Below are positions 47,087-57,366 of a stretch of DNA of 64,000 nucleotides, one piece after another (positions within the stretch are counted from its first letter, which is position 1; each line of letters begins with the position of its first letter). The notes beneath the pieces were generated by a model. The model did not search any database. It was given only the letters and a program-made list of their open reading frames with translations, and was not told the DNA's origin. The stretch spans positions 5,394,001 through 5,458,000 of the forward strand of contig JAWHQI010000166.1 in assembly GCA_033032865.1 (NCBI GenBank), read 5' to 3'. The position numbers and the translations under genes are program-made. This DNA comes from Dactylorhiza incarnata (Eukaryota > Streptophyta > Magnoliopsida > Asparagales > Orchidaceae).

Positions 47087-47781
47087 TGTTGAACCCAAAA
47101 ACCATGGTTAACAAATCGTTGCACTCGAAAACCTGGGGTAACAGATTTCAGATCGATTGGGGTAGCTTGTGCTTACTTTTTCTGAATGCGAACACTTGAT
47201 TGGGCACTTAGAGAAAGTAACCTCACTCACACTGGTGGAAAAACTGACCCCATAAGCTGCAGTGAGGAGGTCCCGCCACAAACCCGAAAGATCAAAAAAG
47301 AACTTCCCCTCCCAAACCAGAGCTGAGCCGAGTACCCTGGAGAGCACTAAAAACTCTAGGAGGGAAAAAAGAATCCTTCCCAAAGGTGCCATATGAGGTA
47401 TATTTATAGTTTTTTGAATTGGTCCGCGGATAGCGCAATCCTGCCTTTTAGAATTATCATCTGCAGCCTAAACTGGCCTGCTAGTAGAGGAATCCCATTA
47501 TCTAGTATGGTTAAATTCAAGTCAAAGAGGTCTACCCTCCCTGGGGGGAGGGGGGGGAGTGTGCGCCTCTTAGGCCGTACTTGCCTGGGGACAGCGAGCG
47601 ATGCTGGGCACTCACGACTTGCCCAAAACCGGGGTGGGTGTGAGCTGCTGGGGGTGCACTCGCCCATGGTCGGCAAGTGCACTAGTCCCCCTGGCCCCAC
47701 TAGCTCTTCCTCGTTTATTCTGCTTTTGTCCTCCCTTTTTGCTGGTCTGACGAATTCACTCGACAAGTACGAGGTTATATA
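47087..47781 (-). repeat. 5' LTR of element A
   Basis: About 695 bp matching 18958-19663, ending GGGTTCAACA on the minus strand at 47087. The following TTTTGGTGCGGTGAGC is a possible primer site, but I cannot name the tRNA. GTAAG follows the other end at 47782-47786. Confidence 0.85.
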
Positions 47782-47786
47782 GTAAG
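47782..47786. repeat. Right 5-bp target duplication of element A (GTAAG)
   Basis: Exact copy of 18953-18957. The unique stretch after it, 47787 to about 48850, holds a 14-G run (47866-47879) and no recognisable gene. Confidence 0.88.
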
Positions 47787-48861
47787 ATTTTCCTGTGAAT
47801 GACCCGACATGTACACTTCAATATAGAAAATTGACAAGTTCTTCTTAGAAACATCTCAAAGAAAAGGGGGGGGGGGGGGAGGGGTGGACCTTCACTTTAA
47901 AATTGAAATCGAGCGAAATCGGCCAGCAACAAAATACTAGGACTCTAAACCCTAAACCAATGAAATACCTGCTAAAATAGAGGGGAGCACCACGCCACCA
48001 CTAGGGGAGGAGTCCGCCTGGAAATCACGAATGGGAAGAGGCAAGAGGCGTGTGAGGGTCGGCTGAGGAGTAAGTGCGGGTAGTATTTTTAAAAAGCTAT
48101 AAAATATTTAATATTTGAGTGCTAATAGCTAAATAACGACGATTATTGTGCTAATAACAATCCTTTATTTTTAAGGTTTTCTAAAATATTGGGTGATGAG
48201 TAGGATGTTGACTAGAACTTTTGTTGAATAGATTTTAATATATTATTTATTTATTTGCCTTTATTTTATTAAGGCTTAGGAAACCATACCTTCACAACCG
48301 TAGCCCCTCCCATTACTTCTCGCACTGTGCCGCCCCTCGCGATTCCACTCATTCGCCTTCGCATGGAGTATTAAATGCAACTATAATGGTGGAAAATACG
48401 ATCAATATTGAATGCAATTTTATTTGTAAAATTGAATCACATCATAAATTGGATCATAAAAATACAATTTCTTAAGCAGTGGAACGCTGCTTATCGTCTC
48501 ATTTACTTAATTAAGTATGCATTCCACTTATTACGGGTCGTTCAACTCTCTCCTAGGCTGATCGAGCTAAACCATCTTAACTCGAGAGTGAGCCAAATGC
48601 CCAAACAGTCAAAAGTAAGAACTAACAGTAGACAATGAGGTTTTTACGTGGAAAACCCGGAAAGGAAAAAAACCATGGGGCCTGGCCCAGTTCTGAAAGA
48701 TCCACTAATTTTGTGCTTTACAAAGAGTATTATTTCTTGAGGGTGACAAGCCACCGCATGTTACAGATATTTTGCTAAGTCCTCTCAACACTTAGGTGTT
48801 GAGACCGATGTTGCGTGCTTGTGGTCCACCTCAAGCATGGAACTTGGCAGAGCAGTCCTGA

Positions 48862-49080
48862 GTAAAGCGTTGCGGAGCAACCTGGAGCTGAGTGCTGCGG
48901 AGCAGCATGGAGCGGAGTGCTGCAGTGCAGCTGGAGCGGAGCGCTGCGGAGCAGCCTGGAGCGGAGAACTGTGGAGAAGCCTTGAGCAGAGTGCTACGGA
49001 GCAGCTTGGAGCGGAGTACTGTGGAGCAGCCTTGAAAGGAGTGCTGCGGAGTAGCCTGGAGTGGAGTGCTGCGTAGCAGA
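48862..49080 (+). repeat. 25-bp minisatellite, about 9 copies
   Basis: A unit like TGCTGCGGAGCAGCCTGGAG plus CGGAG recurs roughly every 25 bases with substitutions and small indels. Open frames on both strands across it are by-products of the repeat. Confidence 0.88.
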
Positions 49081-49452
49081 ACAGATCAAAGATGCCAATG
49101 GGGTTTGCTCTGGAGAGTTCGGAGCCCAACCGAGATCCTCCCAAAGCCCTTGAAGGAGAGCTGGAACGTTGATGGAAATATTCAAGGGGTAGCTTGGAGG
49201 TTGATGAAGATCTCCCAAGAGTACGTCCTCGCTAGAAAACTCAAGGGCTCCTTCTTCTCCCAATGCCAAAAAGTGTCTGAGGGGTGTTTCAAAGCATGGT
49301 TTCGGATTCCTCTGCCCGAGGAGGCCATGGAAATCTTTTGTTACTACGGGTGCCGGTAACTCAGTTTACTCCGGCAGGAATAACGAGGATCATGGGGCTC
49401 ATCTGTTTTTTCTGCGAGCAGGGCTCACGCTTATCTTTAGAGATATTCAAGG

Positions 49453-49457
49453 ACTGG
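49453..49457. repeat. Left 5-bp duplication ACTGG of the 793-bp element
   Basis: ACTGG recurs at 50251-50255 on the other side of the element. Confidence 0.75.
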
Positions 49458-50250
49458 TGTCACAACCCGCATTTTCTCCGTATTAAATAATACGTCAGAG
49501 TAAAAGAAAATACGCATCATGATGCCACATCATGCAGGGGAGTTGAGTTGTCTCAGGCTCAGAGCAGTAGCAGTCTGGGTAGTTGATTTGGTGTTTTGTT
49601 TGGAGCTGCGGTTAGTTGCTATTGTTCGTTTTCCCCTCCCTGGTGTGAGGTAGTTGTTTCTCTTGTTTCAGCTTAGACTTATGGCTGGTTTTCTATGGGT
49701 TCATGTCAGTTGTTGACGCCCATAGCTTTAGTCTTTCTGGTGTTAGATTACTTGCTAGCTTCTCTGCTGTTACTTATTGGTTAATTTACATACTTGCTCT
49801 CTGGAGAGTTTTATATTAGGATGCATGAGTTATTTTACGTATAGAAAATATCATTCTTGCATAGCATGATTTTTAGTAAATGTCACCTATTTTGAAGATC
49901 GTAGAAAATCATTTCTTTACTTATACTAAATTTAGAGATGTGCATATCATTTCTGACTTGTTTGATCTTCATGCTCGTGTAGGCTAAAATAAACATATTT
50001 TTCCTCCGCGTATGTATAGTTTTCTAATCGTGGACTAGTTGATCCACTAGACCGAGGGACAGGGTCTTAAGCTAAAAATATGAATTCTTTTTATTTAACT
50101 CAATCACATTTATGTATTTTATAAATGTTCGTAAGGAGTGTTTGCCTGAGCGTCTGTAGTTGTCCCCTGCATGACGTGGCATCATGACGCGTATTTTCCC
50201 CTTGCTCTAATAATATTTATTAAATTTGTGGGAAAATGCGGGTTGTGACA
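49458..50250. mobile_element. 793-bp non-coding element with ~75-bp imperfect terminal inverted repeats
   Basis: The left end TGTCACAACCCGCATTTTC is repeated exactly and inverted at the right end. Inverted similarity continues inward for about 75 bases, including CATGATGCCAC(A/G)TCATGCAG. It starts TG, ends CA and is flanked by ACTGG on both sides. The 5-bp duplication and TG...CA ends suggest a solo LTR, while the long inverted repeats suggest a MITE or foldback element. It has no coding capacity. It splits a retrotransposon ORF, so it is younger than that ORF. Confidence 0.7.
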
Positions 50251-50666
50251 ACTGGTGCGATGTTCTCCTTGGCCCGGGTGGCAGGGTCGATGTTCACAGT
50301 AACAAGAGATGGCTTGCGTTCGAGGACAAAGTCGATCACCTCCACGGGGGAACATTTTATGGGTTCGTGGAAAACTCTTGGCGGATTCTGGAGGCTTAGA
50401 GGGAGCTCTCTGACCGCTGTCGGCGAGTGCGGGGCCAGAAGGACATTTTTACTTTGGTTCTGGGTTTCACAAATGCTAAAGACCTGGCGAGACCTCTTTT
50501 CCACATCGGTGTTTTTGTGGACGCAAAGCGATTGCTGTTGGCGGGTTTTACGTCCGACGCCAGTCAAGATAGTGCGGTACTGCTGACCCGGGATAGGAAA
50601 AGGAAACTGATCTTCAAGCTCGGTGGGGCTTACTCTACATCCTCATTTCGTGATGTTGGAGATGGT

Positions 50667-51909
50667 TGTTGGGAATATTACCCTCAATGTTCCCTTGATT
50701 TGAAGAAGCTTCACACTCAATGCAAAGTACAAGTTGTATTTGATAAACCCCATTTCATCTCATGACCATGCAGGGTTAGGTCATATAATGGTATAAAGTA
50801 AGTTCAGTAGGGTTGCTGCCTAAACCGCTGAGACAAGATCTCAGTCTCAGCTGAACCACTGAGACAAGTCTAGGAGCCGCTGAGAAGGTGTCTAGGCAGC
50901 TGAGCTGCAGATAGAGGAAAACCGCTGAGACAACTATCTGTCTCAGCGGATCCACCGGGACGAAACAGAAGTAGCCGTTGAGATTGCAGGCCGTCTCAGC
51001 CCAACCGCTGAGACAGATTCAAATGATCTGGCGGGTTTGCTTTTGGCGCACATGTTGTAAAGTAAGAGAGGATGCTCCAATCACTCCCATACTGTGTCAA
51101 CAGGACATCTGATAGCCATTGAAGAACATAGGAGTATTAAATTTTAAATTAGGGCTTTGTAAAAGCTCTCTCACTCATTGAAGAAGAACATACTACTGTT
51201 CCATTGACGACAGCCAAGAAAGCTTTCATTTCCTGCTTCCTGAAGCTGCAAGGAGAGAAAAGATTGTTCCTCTTGATCAACTCAAGATAGAGCAAGTTGA
51301 TCCTTATCCATCATCTGAAGGAAAGGATCATATGAATCAGTGTTGAGGCCATTTTACTCCCCGTTTCAAGATTGCAACAACAATTGTTCAGCAACAGAAG
51401 ACCAAGGCTTGACCTCTTCTATCTTCTGATTGTAATCATTTATTATTACTTCTGTAGGAACTTAACAGTTCTGAGATTGTAGGGCATCTTTGCCTGAGGG
51501 TGTTGGGCGGTTTGGCCTGAGTAGTAGATCTGAGAGGTCAGCTTGAGTGTAGGATCTTTGTGAGATCTGAGGTAGGGCTGTTGAGCCTGAGGTAGGACTG
51601 TTAAGCCTGAGGTATGGCTGTTGAGCCTGAGGTAGGGTTTGGGTAAACCTGAGAGATCCCGAGGGATCTGTGTTGTAAGCTCTTGGAGTGAGTTTGGAGG
51701 TATTGTCCTTATCTAACTCATTGTTAGAAAGGTGAAGGGGAAAGAGGACTACTCAAGACACTCTATCTTGAGGAACCTATATAAACCATTGTGTGTTTTC
51801 TGTGTGCTTGATATATAACTAACCTAAAATTAGAAAACTACTAGGTTAAAGCCTAAAACAAAAAGAGACCTATTCACCCCCTTTAGGTGACTAAGACTAC
51901 ATCCTAACA
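50667..51909 (+). mobile_element. 5' LTR of Sirevirus-like element E
   Basis: It runs from TGTTGGGAATATT to CCTAACA, 1243 bp, and is the inverted match of the D LTR (44992-46242). It holds the GTCTCAGCGG motif cluster at about 50820-51010 and repeated TGAGCCTGAGGTAGGGCTGT-type units near 51570-51640. It interrupts the retrotransposon ORF region ending at 50666. Confidence 0.9.
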
Positions 51910-51919
51910 AACTATCAAG

Positions 51920-51935
51920 TGGTATCAGATCTAGG
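51920..51935 (+). other. Primer binding site of element E
   Basis: TGGTATCAGATCTAGG, initiator Met-tRNA type, lies ten bases after the LTR end. Confidence 0.87.
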
Positions 51936-51998
51936 TTGGTCAAGAAGGACATAACTGTCTGACTAGATCCTATAAAGGAGTAGTCATATCTCAATTCA

Positions 51999-54900
51999 AT
52001 GGCCTCCACTAGATTGCAGAAGGAGATGGGATACATGAAGTTGCCCATATGCATCAAAGAAAACTTTGGCATATGGAAGCAAAGGGTTAGATTGTTTATG
52101 GAAGCATCAGACCCAAGGATTTACATCACAGTAAAATAAGGGCCTTTCACTTTTCAAACTGCCTCCACCATAGATCCAACTAGGAGAGGGGTCAAGGCTT
52201 TTAATGTCTTGACCAAGGATGAACTTGCATTATTCACTATGGATAAAAGAGCCCAAAACATAATTGTTAATGCAATAGATGACTCTACATTTCAGAACTT
52301 GGTGCACTGCATAACTGCCAAGGAAATGTGGGATACACTAGTGGTGTATATGGAAGGGATAGCTGAGGTGAGGGATGATAGAAAATCACTCCTTTACCAA
52401 GAATAGGAAGCTTTCAGGCAACTGAGCCAGGAAAGCATTTCTATTTATTATGAAAGGTTCTTTAGGATAGTCAATGAACTAAGAACCTATGAAAGAGTGT
52501 TCAGTGACCATGAACTTAATGACAAGTTCCTAAGATCTCTAACTAGAGACTGGGACACAAAAATATATGCCATCAGGGAAGTGGCCAAGCTTGGTGAAAC
52601 TCCTACTCACACACTATTTGGGAAGCTGCTCTCATATGAGATGCAGTTATCTGCAAGAAAGGAAGAGGACACTTCAGCAAGGGCTCATGCAATGGAGAGA
52701 TCTGTGGCTCTCAAGGCTGACAGCTCCAAGAAGAGCAAGGCCAGGATGATGTCTCCTCCATGAAGGAGTGCTGAATCAGATAAGTCTGAGAATAACATTT
52801 CAGACAGCTATTCATCTGATGAGGAGTTTGCTGCCTTCTTAAGGCAGTTCAAGAAGATGATGAGGAGGAATCAGTGGAAAAACAAGACCTCCTCCTCCTC
52901 ACACTCCAAGAAGGACCACATCAGATCTGAAAGGCAGCACCCCAAGTGTGACAGGTATGAATCTAAATCTGGTAAACATGTTTCAAATAACATCATTTGC
53001 TATTGTTGCAGCAAGCATGGACATGTCATTGCTGGCTGTCCAGTCAAAAGGAAGGAAAATGGTGATAAGAAACATCACCACCAAAAGGATAGGGAGAGTG
53101 AAAAATCCTTCCTAGCAAAGAAAGGAAAGAGCTGAAGTGAATCTGAATCCTCAACTTCAGATTCAGATGATGAAGAGGAAGCCTACATTGGGCTGTTTAC
53201 AACAGAAAAAGATGATGATTGTCCTACTGCCAAGGTTGGAATCAAGGCCCCTCTATCACATTCAGACAGTGATATTGAGGAGGATAAAGAGGACAAAGTT
53301 CAGCTAGGCCTCATGTCCATCACTGCTGAGGAAGACAGTCAGAACAATTCTGACAGTGAACAGGTATTGATTCATTCTATCTCTTCTTCTGATTGTGAGA
53401 CAAGTCCAGACAAAGAACCACCTTCATCAAATGGTGAAAGTGATTCAGAATCTGAGGAAGATGTCAATCAATTGATTGACATATATGGTGCCCTCTTGGA
53501 AGCTCTGAAAAAGAGCAAGAAGCTGGCCAAGAGGTAAGCTCAGAAATTGCTTCCCTTAAGATATCTGAGAAAGAATGCACTGAGTCACCTACCATGGTGG
53601 CTCAGATGAGTAGACAAATAAGCCATCTAAAGGGAATAACAATAGTGCATTTGAGCACCATATCCCATAAGAACAAGGTCATCAAGGACCTTGAGGAGAA
53701 GCTTGTGAAAGAAAAGAGCCTAGTGGTTTAATTCTCCAAGCCCAAATCTGTGCTCCCTATTATTGACACCTTTTCCTCTCAAACCAATAGGAGAGGACTA
53801 GGGTTCAATAAAATGGAAGTAGGAGAAGGGAGTGGAGAAAAGAGCAAGGACAAGGCTAAGCCTCATACCACCTTTCAGAAGGTGTTGCTTCCTTCTAACA
53901 GGTATGATCATGACAACATTTATGGTCACTGGAAGAATGGAAGCTCCTATAGGAAGGAAAACATTCCATCCCATAATAGAAGAAAATGACATGGGAATGA
54001 GTGCCATGAAGTCTCCCCATGAAGAAATTCAAATGGCCCAACCTGGATCATTTGTATTTGGTACTTCAGCCCAATCATTCAAGAGTATGGAAGCTAGCTC
54101 TTCCAAGTTCTGTTCAGCAAAGAACATGGCTGCTGTCAAACTTGTAGACAAGTCTTATTGCTTAGTGTCTGATGTCATCCAATCTTGCCTGGCCCCCAAG
54201 CCAAAGCAAGTTGATGCCATTAAGACAAAGGGTGCCAAGACTGTACAGAGGTTAACATTCAGCCAAATCATTGCTGAAAGAAACATGAAAAATGTTGATG
54301 TCTCCCCTCCTAAACATAAGCACAGTGATGCTCTCTCCTATAGAAATGTTTAGAAGAGGAGATACAATATTCATGAATGTTGGTACTATGGTAAGGTGGG
54401 ACACTTTGCCATAGATTGTTGGAACAATCCCAATGTGCCAAGTGCAAAGAAGAGTCTTCCTGTAAAGGGTGCAGCTGGTGTGAGGTCATTTCTTCATGCT
54501 AACAAGGACCTAGGACCAAACATTATTTGGGCTCCTAAGGGTAACTAAACTCCTTCTTGAGGTTAGTTCAAGTACCAGCCTCAACCAAATATGGTACTTG
54601 GACAGTGGGTGCTCAAGGCACATGACAATAACCAGAAATCTTTTACAGGACTACAAAGCTGTGAAGAATGGACCTAAAGTCATCTTTGGTGGATCTGAAA
54701 GGGGAATCACCAAAGGATATGGTATGATCTCCAATGGCATAGTTTCAATCACAAGGGTAGCTTATGTTGAAGGGTTGCAACACAACCTAGTAAGCATAAG
54801 TCAACTATGTGATTTAGGCTATGTCATTGAATTCCACAATGACAAGTGCTTGATCAAAAAGTCTAATGACTTAGACACCATTCTCTTAGGTACTAGGAGT

Positions 54901-56725
54901 GGGAATGTTTATTGCTTAGATTTTATATGCAGTAATTCTCTTTCATCTGTGTGTCTTATAGAAAATGAAAATGAGACTCTTTGTGTTCAACGACATAAGA
55001 GACTTGCCCACATCAACTACAAGACAATGTATGGACTATTCTATAAAAACCTTGTTAGGAATAGTCCAAATTTAAAATGCATTAAAAGTGGTCCCTGCAT
55101 ACTTGCCAAATGGGTAAGCAAACAAGGGCCACCTTTAAAAGTATTGGATCCAAAGACACTGAAAAATGTCTATATCTATTGCACATGGACTTGTTTGGTC
55201 CTTTGCCAATTTAGAGCCTAGGTGGGAAGTTGTATACTTTGGTGATTGTTGATGATTACTCAAAGTATACATGGGTATTCTTCCTTAAGAAGAAGTCAGA
55301 TACTTTAAATATCTTTATGAACTATGTCAAGTTGATTCAAAATGACTTGCAATGTTCTGTGGTTAGGAATAGGACTAACCATGACACACAATTTCAATCT
55401 GAAGCCATGATAAGGTTTTGTCAAGAATTTGGTATCTCCCAAGAGTTCTCCTCCCCAAGGACTCCACAACAAAATGGTGTGGCTGAGAGGAGGAATAGAA
55501 CCTTGATAGAAGCTGGGAGAACATTGCTTAGTGACTCCTCACTCCCAGAATACTTCTGGGTTGAGGCGGTCAATACTGCATGTTATGTTCTTAATAGGGC
55601 TTCCATCAATAAGGTTTATGGAATTACTTCCTATAAGATTCTGAAAGGCAAATAACCTACAAATTCATACTTTAGAATCTTTGGTTCAAAATGCTACATC
55701 TTAAACAATGGAAAATCACAATTAACCGTTAGAAAGCGAGACCGGCCTCCACCCGAAGGCGCTATCCCGGCCGGCCCACAAACCAGGGCATGCAACCCAC
55801 CGCTCCAACCCCTCTCCGCACCCGATCGCATCGTGCGATCCTCCCTGCATGCGGCGGGTTGTTGAGGTCAGGGATTGAGCCCTCGACCTCCTTTCATAAG
55901 AGGGTCCTAAGAACACCTCCTATACCCAACTGTGCTGAAGTTTGCAGAGAAATGCAATGTGGGGGTTCTTGCTGGCTATGACTCACATAGTAGAGCTTAT
56001 AGAGTTTATAACAAGAAAAATCATGTTGTAGAAGAGTCTATGCATGTGGTATTTGATGAGACCAGCCTAATCTATAAGGGCTGGTCTAGTTCTTCTGTTT
56101 TGACAGTAAATGAAAAGGACAAGGAAAAGATGTCAGTGCAAGACATACCCAGCAGTAGCAAAGCATATGCACATGCATCAATTCCTGAAGAGGAAGAGAT
56201 CCAGGGTGCTGAAGAAACTGCTGAACCAGTAGAAGTATTACAGCAAGCTGATGACAGATTGCCTGCAGCTGTAAGACACCTAAGGGATCATCCAAGAGAA
56301 CAAATCATTAGAGATCAGAACCAAGGTGTACTTACCAGAAGCAAGGCTCATAATGAGGCCCTATTCTTGAGCTTCTTATCACAAATGGAGCCCACGAAAT
56401 TTGAAGAAGCTAACCAAGACACCTTTTGGATTCAAGCAATGCAAGAAGAACTTCTTCAATTCAAAAGATGCAAGGTATGGAAGTTGGTGCCAAAACTTCA
56501 AGGACACAATATTATTGGAACCAAATGGATTTACAGGAACAAGTTGGATGAAAATTGTATAATCATAAAAAATAAGGCAAGATTGGTAGCCAAGGGCTAT
56601 AGACAAGAAGAGGGAATAGACTTTGATCAAAACTTTGCCCCTGTTGCAAGGTTAGAAGCAATTAGGCTATTCCTAGGAAGGAGGTTGATATCTTGGAGAA
56701 GCAAAAAGCAGACAAGTGTGGCAAT
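51999..56725 (+). pseudogene. Gag-Pol of Sirevirus-like element E, interrupted
   Basis: Gag begins at ATG 51999 (MASTRLQKEMGYMKLPICIK). Stops occur at about 52137, 52404, 52761 and 53133. The CCHC knuckle is intact (CYCCSKHGHVIAGC, near 53000). There is a one-base loss near 53535 in the acidic linker. The protease is MDSGCSRHMT at 54598. GAG-pre-integrase follows (RHKRLAHINYKTM), then the integrase core 55230-55655 (DDYSKYTWVFFL, NGVAERRNRTL), which is cut by a SINE at 55727. RT starts at about 56400 ([34 protein letters not shown]) and then jumps directly to RNase H ([13 protein letters not shown]). The central RT with the YVDD box is missing. Element F interrupts RNase H at 56726, and the rest of E lies outside the window. 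Confidence 0.9.
55727..55937 (-). mobile_element. tRNA-derived SINE inserted in E integrase
   Basis: Compared with element D, E has about 211 extra bases between AATTAAC and AAGTTTGC. On the minus strand the insert begins CAGCACAGTTGGG, close to the tRNA A box (TAGCTCAGTTGG). About 43 bases on it has GGGCTCAATCC, close to the B box. A GC-rich unrelated body follows. This is the layout of a Pol III SINE head and body. No clear target duplication or poly-A tail was found. Confidence 0.6.
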
Positions 56726-57019
56726 TGATGAGTCCCATTTCTATACACTTTTATGGACTCATCCGGGCTAGTTTTCACTCTTTAGCACATTGTTTTCGAG
56801 CTATTATTGCTTATATTTCTCTTATGCTCATTTACGCGCACTTACGTGCTCTTTTTAGGCCCGTTTTGGTGTGCATTTGCGCTCTTTGTTGTTGGGGGTA
56901 AGCACACGGTGCTCCCCGACCCTTTCTATGTGTTGGATTGTTGCTGGAGGAGTATTCCCATCTTTATTGATGTTCTTGCTGGTGGTTGGATCACCCTATG
57001 TTACCCCAGAAATCAAGTT

Positions 57020-57335
57020 TATTTGTATCGCACGGTCGTGCGTTTTCCTTGACGCACGGACGACGGCGGTCGTGCGCCTTCTTCTGGGTAGAAAATGGTG
57101 ATCTGACTTTGGTCGTGCATTTTTATGCACGGGCGGCTACCCGTGCGCGAAGGAAACACACGATCGCCTATTTTGCCTGGTTTTCAACCGATCTGAATTT
57201 GGTCGTGCGTTTTTACGCACGGGCGGCTTCGCCCGTGCGCGAGTAAAACGCACGGGCGCTGTTGCTTCTTCCGCAAGGTGCTGCTCTTTCGTTAATAATG
57301 CACGTCCAACACATGACCGTGCATTCGACCGTGCG
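57020..57335. promoter_or_regulatory. CGTGCG/CGCACG palindrome cluster in F LTR
   Basis: About 15 CGTGCG or CGCACG-like sites occur in about 310 bases, several paired as inverted repeats (CGCACGGTCGTGCG; GTGCGTTTTTACGCAC). The cluster recurs in the 3' LTR (63673-63970), and related sites lie in the internal leader (60060-60205). Its position directly upstream of a TATA-like sequence suggests enhancer or silencer sites; no factor is assigned. Confidence 0.5.
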
Positions 57336-57358
57336 TGACTTAAATTCCGCCGTTTTAG

Positions 57359-57366
57359 TATTTAAA
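57359..57366 (+). promoter_or_regulatory. TATA-like box of F LTR
   Basis: TATTTAAA lies within the LTR, downstream of the palindrome cluster. The same sequence is present near the window end in the 3' LTR. This is a plausible but untested core promoter. Confidence 0.35.

Larger units (their letters stand above)
18958..47781 (-). mobile_element. Ty3/gypsy element A (Tat-like), host of nested elements
   Basis: Two related LTRs (18958-19663 and 47087-47781) with matching GTAAG duplications bound a minus-strand gypsy element. Its own sequence is 18958-26496 plus 46653-47781; 26502-46647 is foreign DNA inserted in gag. In sense order it has 5' LTR, gag, a Tat-type protease, RT, RNase H, integrase, a tandem repeat array, an antisense ORF and 3' LTR. 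The LTRs are clearly more diverged from each other than those of element 1 or F, which fits its position as oldest host in the nest. Confidence 0.88.
49200..50655 (+). pseudogene. Plant retrotransposon ORF ('putative gypsy type transposon' domain-like), split by a 793-bp insertion
   Basis: The plus strand encodes EGCFKAWFRIPLPEEAMEIF, then after a frameshift near 49353 VPVTQFTPAGITRIMGLICF and EQGSRLSLEIFKDW. The frame is cut at 49457. Beyond the insertion it resumes at about 50256 with the segment leading to HGGTFYGFVENSWRILEA, a stop, and RELSDRCRRVRGQKD. The layout (hydrophobic 'Q(L/F)TP...I.G....C...G..PS(L)..F..' block, then a Trp-rich block) is that of plant proteins found in the antisense ORF of Tat-like elements. 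It ends at the left LTR of E. It is probably a fragment of another Tat element on the plus strand. Confidence 0.5.

Noticed and set aside
48785..49144. ORFs on both strands of the 25-bp minisatellite
   Set aside because: They are products of the GC-rich repeat, and the repeat length is not compatible with a repeated protein motif.
55872..55937. Functional tRNA gene
   Set aside because: Only A-box and B-box like sequences are present. I could not pair a full cloverleaf and the unit sits inside integrase as an insertion, so SINE is the better call.
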